From Oncomelania hupensis (taxonomy: Eukaryota; Mollusca; Gastropoda; Littorinimorpha; Pomatiopsidae): 64,000 nucleotides of DNA. Below are positions 43,549 to 54,718 of this stretch, piece by piece. The DNA is taken from NCBI GenBank assembly GCA_036898135.1, contig CM072527.1:31554727-31618726 (forward strand), written 5' to 3'. Position numbers and translations under genes: made by a program. Within the stretch, counting starts at the first letter, position 1, and each line of letters begins with the position of its first letter. The notes beneath the pieces are model-generated. The model worked only from the letters and a program-made list of their open reading frames with translations. It ran no database searches and was not told the origin of the DNA.

Positions 43549-43652
43549 CTTTGGCAAAGGAGCCCTGGGACCATCCTTGGAGATGGGGAGGGAGGTGGAA
43601 ATTCAAGATAATGCGTGTGTGTGTGTGTGTGTGTGTGTGGGTGTGTGGGTGT

Positions 43653-43691
<39 letters not shown>

Positions 43692-43722
43692 TGTGTGTGT
43701 GTGTGTGTGCGTGTGCGTGTGC
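43467..43722. repeat. (CT)n and (GT)n microsatellites
   Basis: A CT tract (43,467-43,542) and a GT tract with GGGT interruptions (43,613-43,722). Another GT tract lies at 43,948-43,996. Confidence 0.95.
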
Positions 43723-43950
43723 GGGTTCGCATGTTTACACGGCGTTCTTTGGACAAACTAGCGCACATCTACATATGTTCTTTGGACAGACCTCCTTGTT
43801 GGGACGTATATTTAGTGATCCGTTAGGGTTAGGGTTAGAGTTAGAACTCTTAAAAGTACTTAAAAATGGGGTCGTAGCACGACCCATTGTCCACACAACT
43901 TATGTGGCGTTTGAGGAAAGTCCAAATAACGGTGTCTGTGCAAGTATGTG

Positions 43951-43998
<48 letters not shown>

Positions 43999-44017
43999 CG
44001 AGATTATGAATTTACTT

Positions 44018-44490
44018 GGGAAACTGCCTTGTTGACATTAAAAGATGGTATAATGGGTAATCGTTGCTCAAACAGACCGCTAGGCTTTTAGATTTAGGCG
44101 TCTCTTCCTTGCTGGGCCTACCTACTGTAACCTTTGGCTGTTGGTCACAAAAGATGGTGAGCTAAGCAATGCTCGACTTCAGTTAGTACTAGCAGAGAAA
44201 GTAACACAACTGTTTTTTGTAGTTATCCACACATTCTCGCAGCGACGTTATTTTCAGAATCAACACTGATGCTTGTAATAGGCACATGAAGAGATAAATA
44301 AAATCATCAATTACTATAAAAACTGCATTTTTTTAAAAGAGTTTTTTTTTTTAAACTTTCTTAAAAACTTAATTTTGTTTTCGGTGGGACAACACTCAGA
44401 ATTTGAATTTGAAGAGAACCTGTGACGGTGAAATGTATAATCTTGGGGACACTTTAATGCGGCCCCTTTAAAATCCCCAAAGGCGTAACT
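44018..44490. repeat. AT-rich dispersed repeat, family X, copy 2
   Basis: Shares ACTGCCTTGTTGACATTAA, GTTGCTCAAACAGACCGCTA, TAATAGGCACATGA and AATCTTGGGGACACTTTAAT with 33,346-33,720 in the same order. Confidence 0.55.
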
Positions 44491-44679
44491 AACTCCCTTC
44501 GTTAGCTAATTCACGTGATAGACAAAGAAACATGTTTGTTGCCAATCGCCTTTGTACATGTAGTTATTACCAGTTTAAATAGCCTTAAACACGTGTTGGA
44601 CACTAACGGGTGCAGAGTTCCCTCGCGTGATGTTTTTTACACACACACACATACCCTGTATGTACATTTTATTTTTAAT

Positions 44680-45080
44680 TAAAAGGTGACATCATTATGA
44701 TTACGTCATTCGATTTGCATAAGTTTGGTTTTACGTTAGCATAGGGAAAGTAATCCAAACTTGAATCCAATCCCTCCAGTAGTTTGGGACAAAATAGGAT
44801 TAGAAAAAAAAATGACGTCATCATGATAACGTCACACGATGACGTCGCACAATATACCATAGTTTTGTGGCTCAAGGCATCTGTATACTCTAATTACACA
44901 GGAAGTGTTTTTTTTATATTCTAAAATTTTCTTTACAAATGACGTCATGATTACGTAACTGGATGTACATAAGTTTGGTTTTACATTGGAGGCACAAGAA
45001 ATGTCTAAGTACATACCAAACTCGAACCAAATCCCTACAGTAGTTTGGGAGAAAATAGGATTTTTTTTAAAAAGGAAAAG
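44680..45080. repeat. tandem duplication carrying TGACGTCA motifs
   Basis: Two diverged units about 254 bp apart share CATAAGTTTGGTTTTAC, AATCCCT.CAGTAGTTTGGG and AAAATAGGATT. The palindrome TGACGTCA occurs at 44,813-44,820 and 44,940-44,947, with more GACGTC and ACGTCA variants between. Confidence 0.75.
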
Positions 45081-45691
45081 AATAAGAAATTATGACACAG
45101 ACAAAGCCCAAAATTATAGTTCCTAGAGCTTTACAGCTCGGAAACTAAAAAAAATTCGCTTTGCGTTAAGCCATGCTATGACCACGTTCGATTTTTCTCA
45201 CCAACAACCATCAGTAAAGTAGCCTAGCTTAGGTTAAAATGGGCTGGAAATGCGCTTATGAAATAAACCCAGATGTATAATGCCTTCACACGCGAAACAA
45301 AACTGAGCGTACTAACACAAAAGTTCGTCTTAAGTGTGTTCATAAGCCTATAAGACTAAAAAGAAGTTTTACAGAATTTGGTGTATTTTGTACGTGTCTG
45401 CGTAGTGAGGGTATGGATGTAGGTGGGTGCGTGCACGTGTGTGTGTATGTATGTGTGTGTGTGAGTGCGCGCGCGTGTGACTATGTGCTTAACATGGAAA
45501 ACGCCTTCAAGGTTTCTCTTCTCATCATTGACCCATAAACCATAATGACGCTGGCGATGATAGCTGCTGAAGGTACATTACTTTGAAAGGAAGCAGCTGC
45601 TGATTATGACGAAGTTATCCAAGAGGTAGTAATAGGGGTAGTGGTGCTGACGATGAGGATGATGATAATGATAGTACTGACTATGATGTTG
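45081..45691. other. intergenic, nothing recognised
   Basis: Mostly unique-looking sequence with a short GT/CG array at 45,432-45,478 and GATGAT-rich sequence near 45,645-45,690. Confidence 0.5.
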
Positions 45692-45882
45692 ATGTTTGTA
45701 GATTATAGTCACACGACACTTTCGCATATAGGTTACTACTGGACCGATTTATACTGACACCAGCGGGCCAGTTGTTGGTAAAGGGGAAAATAATATGATC
45801 ACACGTTGACCAATCCGGGATTCGAACCAGCGACCTTTCGGTTACTAGCAAGACGCTCTTATCAACTGAGCTACCCGGCCCC
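45692..45882 (-). mobile_element. tRNA-derived SINE, family 1, copy c
   Basis: Full-length copy with the GGGCCGGGTAGCTCAGTTGA head and the same body as the copy at 2,288. Short GATGTTG repeats flank it (about 45,684-45,691 and 45,889-45,895). Confidence 0.9.
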
Positions 45883-46045
45883 ATTGTGTGATGTTGTTGG
45901 TATTGATGGTGATTATAATGATGACGCTATTTCCGCTGCTGCAGCTGTTGCTGACAGTCCATTAGCCCATTAAAAATAAAATAAAATACAGGTTAGCAAT
46001 AAACTTGCTTCTGGTACATTGGATGATCATGATGGTTCAATTCAT

Positions 46046-46125
46046 ACCAATACAATACAATACAATACAATACAATACAATACAATACAATACAATACAA
46101 TACAATACAATACAATACAATATAA
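46046..46125. repeat. (AATAC)n microsatellite
   Basis: About 16 pure pentanucleotide units. Confidence 0.95.
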
Positions 46126-46927
46126 TATAATACGACCATTTGTCTCACACGGTGCAATTACAGCTCACAATTATGAGTGTGAGAAAGTCTCGAAAATACC
46201 GTTAAAAGACAAAGCAATAAAACTATTTTTGGGGCGGCTGACGGCGAAAAACACTTTTAACCATACAGCGTTAACACTTACATGACGTCGGCCAAACTAG
46301 CCGTCATTACTAGAATGACGCAAGCTAGCTAGCGGTCAATAGTAGCAACTTTTCAATACTGTATGCTTATAAGCCAAATGCTGCTGACTCAACCACTGGA
46401 GTTGAAGGTTTAATGGCTGCAGCCAAGTGCAATCAAGCAAGGTGTGTCGATGAGAATGTCGTACCTCAATATAGTGACAGATAGACCCATAAAACAAGCT
46501 TCATTCATTCAGCACCAACAGGATCTACCAGCAAAGAAAGCAAGGAAGCACGCATGCATACACAATCAAACAGACACGCCTAATCATGCCCCGGCGCACA
46601 TACAGCCACGCAAAAATACAATCATGCAAACACACACACATGTAGGTCTACACAGGCATAAATGGACAGGTGCGCGCAACCCACCCACCTCCACCGCAAA
46701 CACAAACACACACAACTCTCACAACCTATCCTCTTATACAATGAGTGTGAGAGTTAGTTGCCATGAGCGAATTTCCCTGTCACAATCACCGACATGTATA
46801 CTGTTCATTCGAAGCAATACAATCCTCTTCTACCATTCGCCTTTTCCCAACCAAAGATAACTTGCACAGTTCGTTGATAAAAGTCTCTGTCGGAAGATGA
46901 GTCCCGGCAAGGGGGTGGGGGGGTGGG
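46126..46927. other. intergenic, nothing recognised
   Basis: Unique-looking sequence with a CA-rich part around 46,540-46,720. No gene can be supported. Confidence 0.5.
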
Positions 46928-47488
46928 GTCCTCTCCAGGATCGCACGAACAACTGCTGCCTTTGCAGGGTTGGAGCCCATTTGGAAAGACAGGACCATCA
47001 GTCTACATTCCAAGGTAAGGCTGCTGCGCTCCCTTGTCATCTCCATCTTCCTATACGCTTGCGAAACATGGACCCTCACAGCAGATCTACAACGAAGAAT
47101 ACAAAGCATTGAGATGAGATGCTACAGAAGACTTCTGGGCATTTCCTATACCCAGCACATCACCAACAACGAAGTCCGACAGACCATCACGAAAGCCATT
47201 GGACAACACGATGGCACGCTCGCGGTGGAAAACGGAAACTTCGATGGTGTGGCCACGTCACCAGAGCATCAGGCCTTGCAAAGACCATCCTGCAAGGCAC
47301 GTTTGCAAGGAGGCAGAGGAAAAGGGTGACAGAAAAAGAGGTGGCAGGACAACATTCGAGAATGGACTGGCTTGACACTGAGCGAAGCCTTCAGGGTTGC
47401 TGAGGACAGAGAACGAGGGAGTACGGTGGTTAAACGACCATCTGTGGTGCCCCAACGACCTTCGAGTTACGGGATAGGATAGGACAGG
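46928..47488 (+). mobile_element. RTE-like LINE 3' fragment
   Basis: A 5'-truncated copy starts at GTCCTCTCCAGGAT in the RT C-terminal region and ends in a degenerate (GGATA)n tail. It is open in parts but has frameshifts near 47,215 and 47,320, so it is a pseudogene fragment. Confidence 0.9.
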
Positions 47489-47559
47489 AAGCACCACCTG
47501 CTTGTCTTAAAAGGCCACAATTCGAAGGCTTTGTTTTCTTTTGGAAAAAAAAAGAATTT

Positions 47560-47935
47560 ACCCGAAAATTGGCATTGTTATCACATAACACAATGATAAA
47601 GGGGGCTTTCGTTGCTCAAGTCCACCGTTACAGTTTAACATTTCGATGTCGTTTCTGAAAGTGAGTGATTTCTCTAAATAACGACACATCCAATACAGAA
47701 GCCGTGTGATCTTTGACCATACTGCCGGACAAACAACGAATTTGAAGAGTGTGTCTTTTGTATTTGGTGTAAGGTAGGGTCTATTTTATCAACCTACAAC
47801 GAAAAACCTTTTTTTATGGGTTCTGCCCCGGTCAGACCTATCGATTATCACAAGATTTACCCGGTCACACGCTGCAATAAATTGTACAACAAGCTTACGA
47901 TACAATCTCAAGCGAATCCATCGTAGATTCAGAGA
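47560..47935. repeat. fragments of two dispersed repeats
   Basis: 47,560-47,640 resembles the start of family X (GGCATTGTTATCACATAA, GTTGCTCAAG). 47,826-47,905 matches 7,455-7,535. The rest up to 48,300 is unique-looking. Confidence 0.5.
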
Positions 47936-48301
47936 ATAGAACATGTTCTAATTCCTGCGATGAAATCATACGTCCGGACCAATCAGAACGTGCTGTGGTG
48001 TCCTTGACTTTGCGACCGAAGAAAATGGCCGACACCACAACACAAAGGTTGTCATCGGATCAAAGATCCGAATAGGCCCCGAGTATCTCCCGCCTCCCGA
48101 TCCATGGCCATACCAACACTGACAAACATTAGCTATTAAACAAAGGTTTGCGATAAGCACTAACTTCGTTTCATTAGAAACAGGAAATTATGACAGCTTA
48201 AGTACGCATTTTATCAAACACTTCTCGTTGCAGTTAAAAATACAGTTGAATGATTATGCAAGAAAATTGGAAAAGCTGATGGTGTTACCAAACAAAGGCC
48301 A

Positions 48302-48360
<59 letters not shown>

Positions 48361-48424
48361 AACGACGACGACGGCAATCACTTTAACCAGTTTCATAGAG
48401 ACACAAATGTTACAAAACACAGAC

Positions 48425-48483
<59 letters not shown>

Positions 48484-48558
48484 TTGATGAAAAAAGAAGA
48501 GGAGGAAGATGATGATGAAACAAATAATGATGATACAAAAATGTTACAAAACACAGAC

Positions 48559-48590
<32 letters not shown>

Positions 48591-48742
48591 TTCACGAAAA
48601 ATCTTGTTAAAAACAAAAAACCAAGGAAACTTCTGAAACTTTACTTTGTTAAGAATATTTCGAAACCTTACGGATTCTTCTTCAGCTAATGAAGCGTCAA
48701 TACGACGTGTTAAATGCAGCACAAATGTTACAAAACACAGAC

Positions 48743-48832
<90 letters not shown>

Positions 48833-48836
48833 CGAC
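48302..48836. repeat. four (GAT)n arrays with a repeated lead sequence
   Basis: GAT arrays lie at 48,302-48,360, 48,425-48,482, 48,559-48,590 and 48,742-48,832. The last three are each preceded by ATGTTACAAAACACAGACTG. Confidence 0.95.
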
Positions 48837-48934
48837 GACGACAACCATGATGACTACAATGGTAACGGCAAAGATGACGGCGCCGTTGATGATGACGACG
48901 ACGCTGACGATGACAACTCAATACTTGTACTTAC

Positions 48935-49028
48935 TGGCAGAGACAGGCGAGGCGGGCAGCTTCTTACGTATCAACAGCAAGATGACAAACAGCACCAGTG
49001 GAATGAACACTTCAAACAGCAGCACGAA
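48935..49028 (-). CDS. exon of an ABCA-type (ABCA2-like) lipid transporter
   Basis: On the minus strand, a pyrimidine-rich acceptor ending TTTGTTTTCAG at 49,029-49,039 precedes 94 bases that are open throughout, and an excellent donor GTAAGTAC follows at 48,934. The exon encodes FVLLFEVFIPLVLFVILLLI followed by RKKLPASPVSA. Full-length ABCA transporters have such an N-terminal hydrophobic segment (E-x-F/L-I-P-L-x-L-F-x-I-L-L) ending in R-K-x-P. The pattern is closest, from memory, to ABCA2. The exon would be the second or third coding exon, forming the first membrane helix of a phospholipid/sterol transporter, and it ends in phase 1. Neighbouring exons were not found; introns here are filled with repeats. 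The exon is more GC-rich than its surroundings. The family call is firm; the subfamily call is tentative. Confidence 0.7.
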
Positions 49029-49039
49029 CTGAAAACAAA

Positions 49040-49230
49040 CAAACACCCCAATCAATAACAGCCACAATAGCAGAAATGCTCCATTGTTCTTTTACCGCTT
49101 TACCAGCTGAAGGCGAGGGCCCAACCAGGGTGGAACTCAAAGCCGCCCTAGGTGCCAAATCGCTGCTTTCTGAGCATCGTCTGACACCCTAAACCCCTGA
49201 AATCGTATGAACTAATTGGCACTCGCCAGA
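49040..49230. other. possible SINE-like segment
   Basis: The text GCGAGGGCCCAACCAGGGTG...CTTTCTGAGCATCGTCTGACACC and GATCTTTAAAGTG (49,250) resemble a common dispersed-repeat style, but no second copy was found in the window. Confidence 0.3.
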
Positions 49231-49299
49231 CTAGGACATGAGCATCGGGATCTTTAAAGTGTGCGCGATGGAAAGCATGCTTTTACAGACTAGACTCAG

Positions 49300-49600
49300 T
49301 CTCTACTACAATTGTACTAGCATTACTTACAAGCAGCAGAGACTGCTATGCTTCCATTTGTCCTCACTAGATCATTCTCCTCCACAACCCATCCAAGCAA
49401 CTTCGGTCAACAGTAAATTAAAAGTCATGTACTCCATCGCTGAGCAACCCCAACTTGACTTCATTTTGCTGTGTGGTTGGTTCCAAGCTCTGGAATTCTT
49501 TGCCACCACAACTGATGGATATGAAATGCCTGAATATTTGTTAAAGGAATGTATTTAAAGGCACATTTGTTCCAACAGTTTCTTCTACCTCCCCCCATAC
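49300..49600 (+). mobile_element. degenerate LINE RT C-terminal relic
   Basis: One frame reads KLWNSLPPQLMDMKCL from 49,484, and the adjoining frame continues MYLKAHLFQQF. This is the ordering WNSLP ... LK.HLF typical of CR1/jockey-type LINE ends, with a frameshift between. Confidence 0.4.
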
Positions 49601-50606
49601 CCAACCCCTCTCCACTAATGTGCACTAGTCACTCCTTCCCCAAGTAATGAACCAATAGCCAGGTTGCGTTTGTGTGTCTGACCTTTTGGGCTGTTTTTGC
49701 GCTTATCGAAGAACTTTCACCTCAATAATGTGGTTTAATACGCCATTTCATGATCCTACCATCCAGTGTAAAAGCGCAAATGGGACTGACTTTTAAGACC
49801 ACATGTTTATTGTGTATGCATTTTGTAACACTCGACGCCTGATGTTTAGTGTGCGTCACTGTGTTGTGGTCGCTGCTGCTGCTGCTGTTTACAATGACGT
49901 TTAGTGCTATTTCAATGGTGGCGACAGCTGACGCTGTTGTTGCTAAAGCGGACGTAAAGGGTGAAGAGGAGGGAAGGATGAAGAAGAAGAAGAAGAGAGG
50001 GAGGAGGAGCACGAAGATGAAGAAGAGCTTTGAATATCTGGCATTTTGTAGATCCATCAGACAGGACACCATAATAAATTATATTTGATTTTGAATACTC
50101 ATTAAACCAATATAAAATACAACAGAAGCTTTTCAGCCTTTTTCGCTAGCTGTTCATTCAATATATTTACAGTTCAGTGCTTACACATTATCACTACAAT
50201 GTGTACGAAGGCTTCCAGACAGGTCAGGACAGATATAAAATGATTAAATAAGAAAGGGTTATCTCTGTGGACAGATAGGGGGGATTTTGTGAATTCACTG
50301 TCTGAATTGACCCCTTCGAGAACCACTGTCTTGTTCCACATGTACTGAGACGGGACGTTAAGCATTGCCACCGCTCACACTCAGTGTCGCCATTAAAACT
50401 GTTTTTTAACAAATATTTTTAAAATAAGATGACAAACAAGCTGGCAAGCTAAGACTCGGAAGTTCTCCTAACAAAGCAAAGGGAAAACGTGGAGTGACAC
50501 GCTTCTATCTAAGCCAAGCAGTTACCAAATCGGCTAACCCAACGTCTCGATAAAGCGCCGAAACGCGTTTATAAAAAGGGTGAAGCAAAATGTTAGTTAG
50601 TTAGTT
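49601..50606. other. intergenic, nothing recognised
   Basis: It contains a purine-rich stretch (49,955-50,030) giving Lys/Arg-rich frames. No supported gene. Confidence 0.5.
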
Positions 50607-50852
50607 TTTCATTGCTTACAGGGTCCAGCGGACTGCAAACAGCCAAATCAGGACCACAAAATCAAGACCACAACTTCGCTGAAAGAGGACTCAATTCTGA
50701 TCCGTATAAAAGATCTGGCGAAACAACCCTAGTGGTAACACTGAAAGCACTCCACCAGCCGGCCACTTTACAATAAAGACATCCCATGCAGGGGACGCTG
50801 AGGCTATACTCAAATTAATCGAACCCCTGTTTACAAAAACAAAATAGAATAT
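50607..50852 (-). repeat. 715-bp-family repeat, copy B (3' part)
   Basis: Inverted copy from CAGGGTCCAGCGGACTGCAAAC to TTACAAAAACAAAATAGAAT, same subfamily as copy A. It is cut off at the LINE tail (TATCC)n that follows. Confidence 0.8.
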
Positions 50853-52715
50853 CCTATCCTATCCTATCCTATACCCCTTGGGGTCATGAGCAATCTTGTC
50901 ACTGTAGATTGTTCTAACCTATAAAGGGAACAGTGAAAGCCCCAGTTGAAAACCTGTCTTGCCTTTGTAGGCATGACTAATTCACTGCGGCAACAGTTCC
51001 CCCCGTTGGAGTGCCGGGGGTTTCAGTATAAATAGTATCCCCACTTTCTGGAAATTTAGTGCTTTAAATTCCCACTGTCGCTGTCTTCATCATTTGCTCT
51101 TTCCCATTCCTGATCTGTCCTATCACTCTGCTATACTTTCTTCTTCTTCGCTAGATCAATGACCTACCTTTTTTCTTGAAAACTCTTCCTGGACAAGACT
51201 CCTTGTTTGTGTATGAGGTCTGTTGGATCAGCTTGGGAGTGTTGGACGCTTTCTGCCGGGTGGTCACTAGGGCTTCCTATGATTGTATTATTTCGCACTA
51301 TAGGCATTTTATATGTATGTTTTTTGTTGATGATTTATAATGATGGTTGTATTCTATTTTGTTTTTGTAACCGGGGTGTTCGCGTAGTTGAGGTCAACCC
51401 TCAGCCGTCCCCCGCGTGGGATGTCTTTATTGTAAAGTGACTGGCCGGTGGAGGGCATTCAATTTTCCCACTAGGGTTGTTTCGGCAGACCTTTTATGCG
51501 GATTGGGGGTTGTCCGGTCCTGATTTGGCTCGGAAGAGTCCGCTGGACCTAAAGCAACAATAAATCAATCAATCAATCAATCCTATCCTATCCCATAACT
51601 CGGAGGTCGTAGGGGCACCACAGATGATCGTTAAACCAGCGTACTCCATCTTTCCCAGTCCTCAGCAACCCTGATTGTTTTGCTCAGTGTCAAACCAGTC
51701 CATTCACGAATGTTGTCCTCCCACCTCTTTTTCGGTCTCCCTCTTCTTCTACCTCCTGGCACTGTGCCTAGAAGGATGGTCTTTGCAAGACCTGATGATC
51801 TGGTGACGTGGCCATACCATCGGAGTTTCCGTTTTTTCACCACTGTGAGCAGGTCATCGTGTTGTCCAATGGCTTGCGTGATGGTATGTCGGACTTCGTC
51901 GTTGATGATGTGCTGGGTATAGGAAATGCCCAGAAGTCTTCTGTAGCACCTCATCTCCATGCCTTGTATTCTTCGTTGGAGATCTGCTGTGAGGGTCCAT
52001 GTTTCGCAAGCGTATAGGAAGATGGAGATGACAAGGGATCGCAGCAGCCTTACCTTGGAATGTAGACTGATGGTCCTGTCTTTCCAAATGGGCTTCAACC
52101 TCGCCAGGGCAGCAGTTGTTTGTGCGATCCTGGAGAGGACTTCCTGTCGGAACCCATTGTCTGATACAATGGCTCCTAAATATTTGAAGCTATGTACTGT
52201 GTTGAGAGATTGGCCTTGGACTTTGATGTCCGTGTTGATGCCATTGGTGTTGTTGGTCATCATTTTGGTCTTCTTATTTCCATTCCATAGGCTCTGGAGG
52301 TGGTGTCAAGCCTCTATACCAGCTGTTCAAGTTCTTGTTCCTCTCCAGCCAATCCTTTAAAATTAATGTCATCCGCAAAACGGAGGTTGGAGATTGCTCT
52401 TCCCCCTATGCTGACTGCCTTCGTGGTCTGAAAGGGCATCTGACATGATGCGCTCTAGGAAGATGTTGAAGAGTGTTGGAGAGAGTAGGCATCCCTGACA
52501 CACACCGATTGTTGTTCTGAACCAGTTTCCGATGGCGCTGTTGTGGAGGACTGCACTGGTATCCTTGTCATACAGGCTTTTAATGACTTCAATAATTTTA
52601 GGGCTGATGTTGTACTCTCATGGTTGCCCACAGAGCTGCATGCCAGACTCGGTCAAACGCCTTTTGAAGTCTACGAACACATGATATAGATGTTGTTGGT
52701 GCTGTAGGTATTTCT
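50853..52715 (-). mobile_element. RTE-like LINE fragment, tail split by a later insertion
   Basis: The LINE body is 51,582-52,715, 5' truncated in the RT domain. Its (TATCC)n tail continues at 50,853-50,871 on the far side of the 715-bp repeat copy C, which inserted into the tail. The last ~210 codons (51,631-52,263) are open; upstream there are several small deletions (near 52,275, 52,360, 52,425, 52,615), so it is non-coding overall. Confidence 0.85.
50872..51581 (+). repeat. 715-bp-family repeat, copy C (full length)
   Basis: It starts TACCCCTTGGGGTCATGAGC and ends CCGCTGGACCTAAAGCAACA followed by an (AATC)n tail. An internal TATA-like box TATAAATAG lies at 51,027-51,035. No frame exceeds ~80 codons. 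The tandem-unit tail suggests a non-LTR retroposon, but no tRNA-like head is present. It inserted into a LINE tail. Confidence 0.85.
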
Positions 52716-53385
52716 TATACTTGCGATAAAGCAAACAGTGCATTTTGTACAACAAAATGAAATCCGGACCGACGACCGACTGACAGCCTGATTGCTACTG
52801 AACGATGGCCCAAGATTTGAAGTACCTGTACAGTGTACACCAAAAACTCAACAAAATCGCTCCAGCGATATATATTGTGAAGATATAGAGTAAAACGTGT
52901 GCAACAAACTTACTTCAGTGACCTTGACCTTCGTGGTTGAGCAAATACGATGGCACGAGAGGCTGGCCACTAACCTGGGTAATGTTCCTATAAAGTTTGG
53001 TCAAAATCCGTTCCGGGATTCTTGAATGTGGCCTCCAACCGACATTTGGGTTGTTCTGATTCCCGACTATTTTAAAGTATTTCCAGGTAAGTCTAAAAAT
53101 ACATCAAGAAAGTCCGGACGTCCTGTTTAGGCAGGAAATACATTTTATTTTGTGGTGAGATAAGAAATTAATATTGTTAAAAAAAATAAATTTAAGTCGA
53201 TCCGCGGCCGCACCATAATCTTGAGCTTGGAGTTGGAGTGCTTTGGACGCATCTACGTGCACATCGACTGATACGGTGCATTAAGAACGAAGCAGATTTA
53301 ACACAGAAAAAGAGGAGAAGAAGAGGAGAAGAAGGAGAAGACGAAAAGGAAGACGAAGAAGAAAAAGTAGTAAAAGAAGAAAAAT
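52716..53385. other. intergenic, nothing recognised
   Basis: Unique-looking sequence. Purine-rich GAAGAA text begins at 53,300. Confidence 0.5.
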
Positions 53386-53620
<235 letters not shown>

Positions 53621-53703
53621 GAAGAACAACAATAACACCACCAAAGAAGAAAAGAGTAAGAAGATACGCTATTACCAATATTAAGGGAGAGAGGAAGCCG
53701 GAA

Positions 53704-54718
53704 TCCTATCCTATCCTATCCTGTCCCGTAACCCGGAGGTCGTAGCGGCACCACAGATGATCGTTTAACCAGCATACTCCATCTTTCTTTGTCCTCAGCA
53801 GCCCTGATGGCTTCGCTCAGTGTCAAACCAGTCCATTCTCGAATGTTGTCCTCCCACCTCTTTTTCGGTCTCCCTCTTCTTCTACCTCCTGGCACTGTGC
53901 CTTGCAGAATGGTCTTTGCAAGGCCTGATGATCTGGTGACGTGGCCATACCATCGGAGTTTCCGTTTCTTCACCACTGTGAGCAGGTCATCGTGTTGTCC
54001 TATAGATTGTGTGATGGTCTGTCGGACTTCGTCGTTGGTGATGTGTTGGATATAGGAAATGGCCAGAAGTCTTCTGTAGCACCTCATATCCATGCGTTGT
54101 ATTCTTCGTTGTAGATCTGCTGTGAGGGGCTGCTCTCAGAAGGATGGTAATGAGTCTACTGGAGACTGGGCGGCAACCCATGACAGTGGCTAGAATGTTT
54201 TTGTGGACCAAGAATCCAACGCCGTGTTCGTGCCTGTCATCTCTACCGCTGAAATAGAGCTTGCGGCCTTTGTCGGTCGTTGTTTCACCTAGGCCTTTCC
54301 AGCGCAGTTCGCTGATACCTAGAACGTTCCATCGATAGTGGTCCAGCCCGTGGGCCGGTTCTTCTAATTTTCCTTCCGCAGTTAGGGTCCTGACATTCCA
54401 GGTTCCTATGACGATGTTGTTTCTCGTGCGGATCTTGCTAATTTGTCCATCAGTAGCATACTTATCACCTCCGTCCTGGTGGCCAACGGAAGGCGCGGTC
54501 CTTGTGCCAGGCGACGACCGATCCGGTATGGAATTAGTGGATAGCTTCATCATGTAGTGTGTCTTGGGCAAAAAAGACCTGGCGGTGCCCAATCCTCTCC
54601 AGGCTGTTGGCCACAGCCGAAATCCACTGGCCCTGAGCACGTGGTCGTTGAACCTGTAGTAACGTGAGGTTCCTCCGCCCTGGCCAGTGACTTCTGTGTA
54701 GAAGACTTTCGCCCAGTG
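53704..54718 (-). mobile_element. RTE-like LINE with a large internal deletion
   Basis: Both ends of the element are present, but the region between the first third of the endonuclease and the RT C-terminus is missing. On the minus strand, ITILLRAAP joins directly to text matching SRSTTKNT at about 54,128-54,134. About 2.2 kb of the intact copy (24,465-26,690) is absent. The right end matches the intact copy from CACTGGGCGAAAG onward; further 5' sequence differs. Confidence 0.9.

Noticed and set aside
43822..43850. TTAGGGTTAGGGTTAG as an interstitial telomere
   Set aside because: Only about three units, too short to distinguish from chance in simple-sequence-rich DNA.
43196..44035. 279-codon frame rich in Cys/Val and Ser/Leu
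   Set aside because: It is a translation of GT and CT microsatellites.
48035..48085. ATGGCCGACACCACAACACA on the plus strand as a first exon
   Set aside because: The frame stops after 16 codons and no donor of good quality precedes the stop.
49849..50088. Frame with a signal-peptide-like start and a Lys/Arg tail
   Set aside because: The apparent start is GTG, the tail is a purine-rich simple sequence, and there is no splice or family support.
50174..50371. 65-codon minus-strand frame with SQYMWNKTVVLEG
   Set aside because: It looks protein-like, but no acceptor, donor or family pattern could be found.
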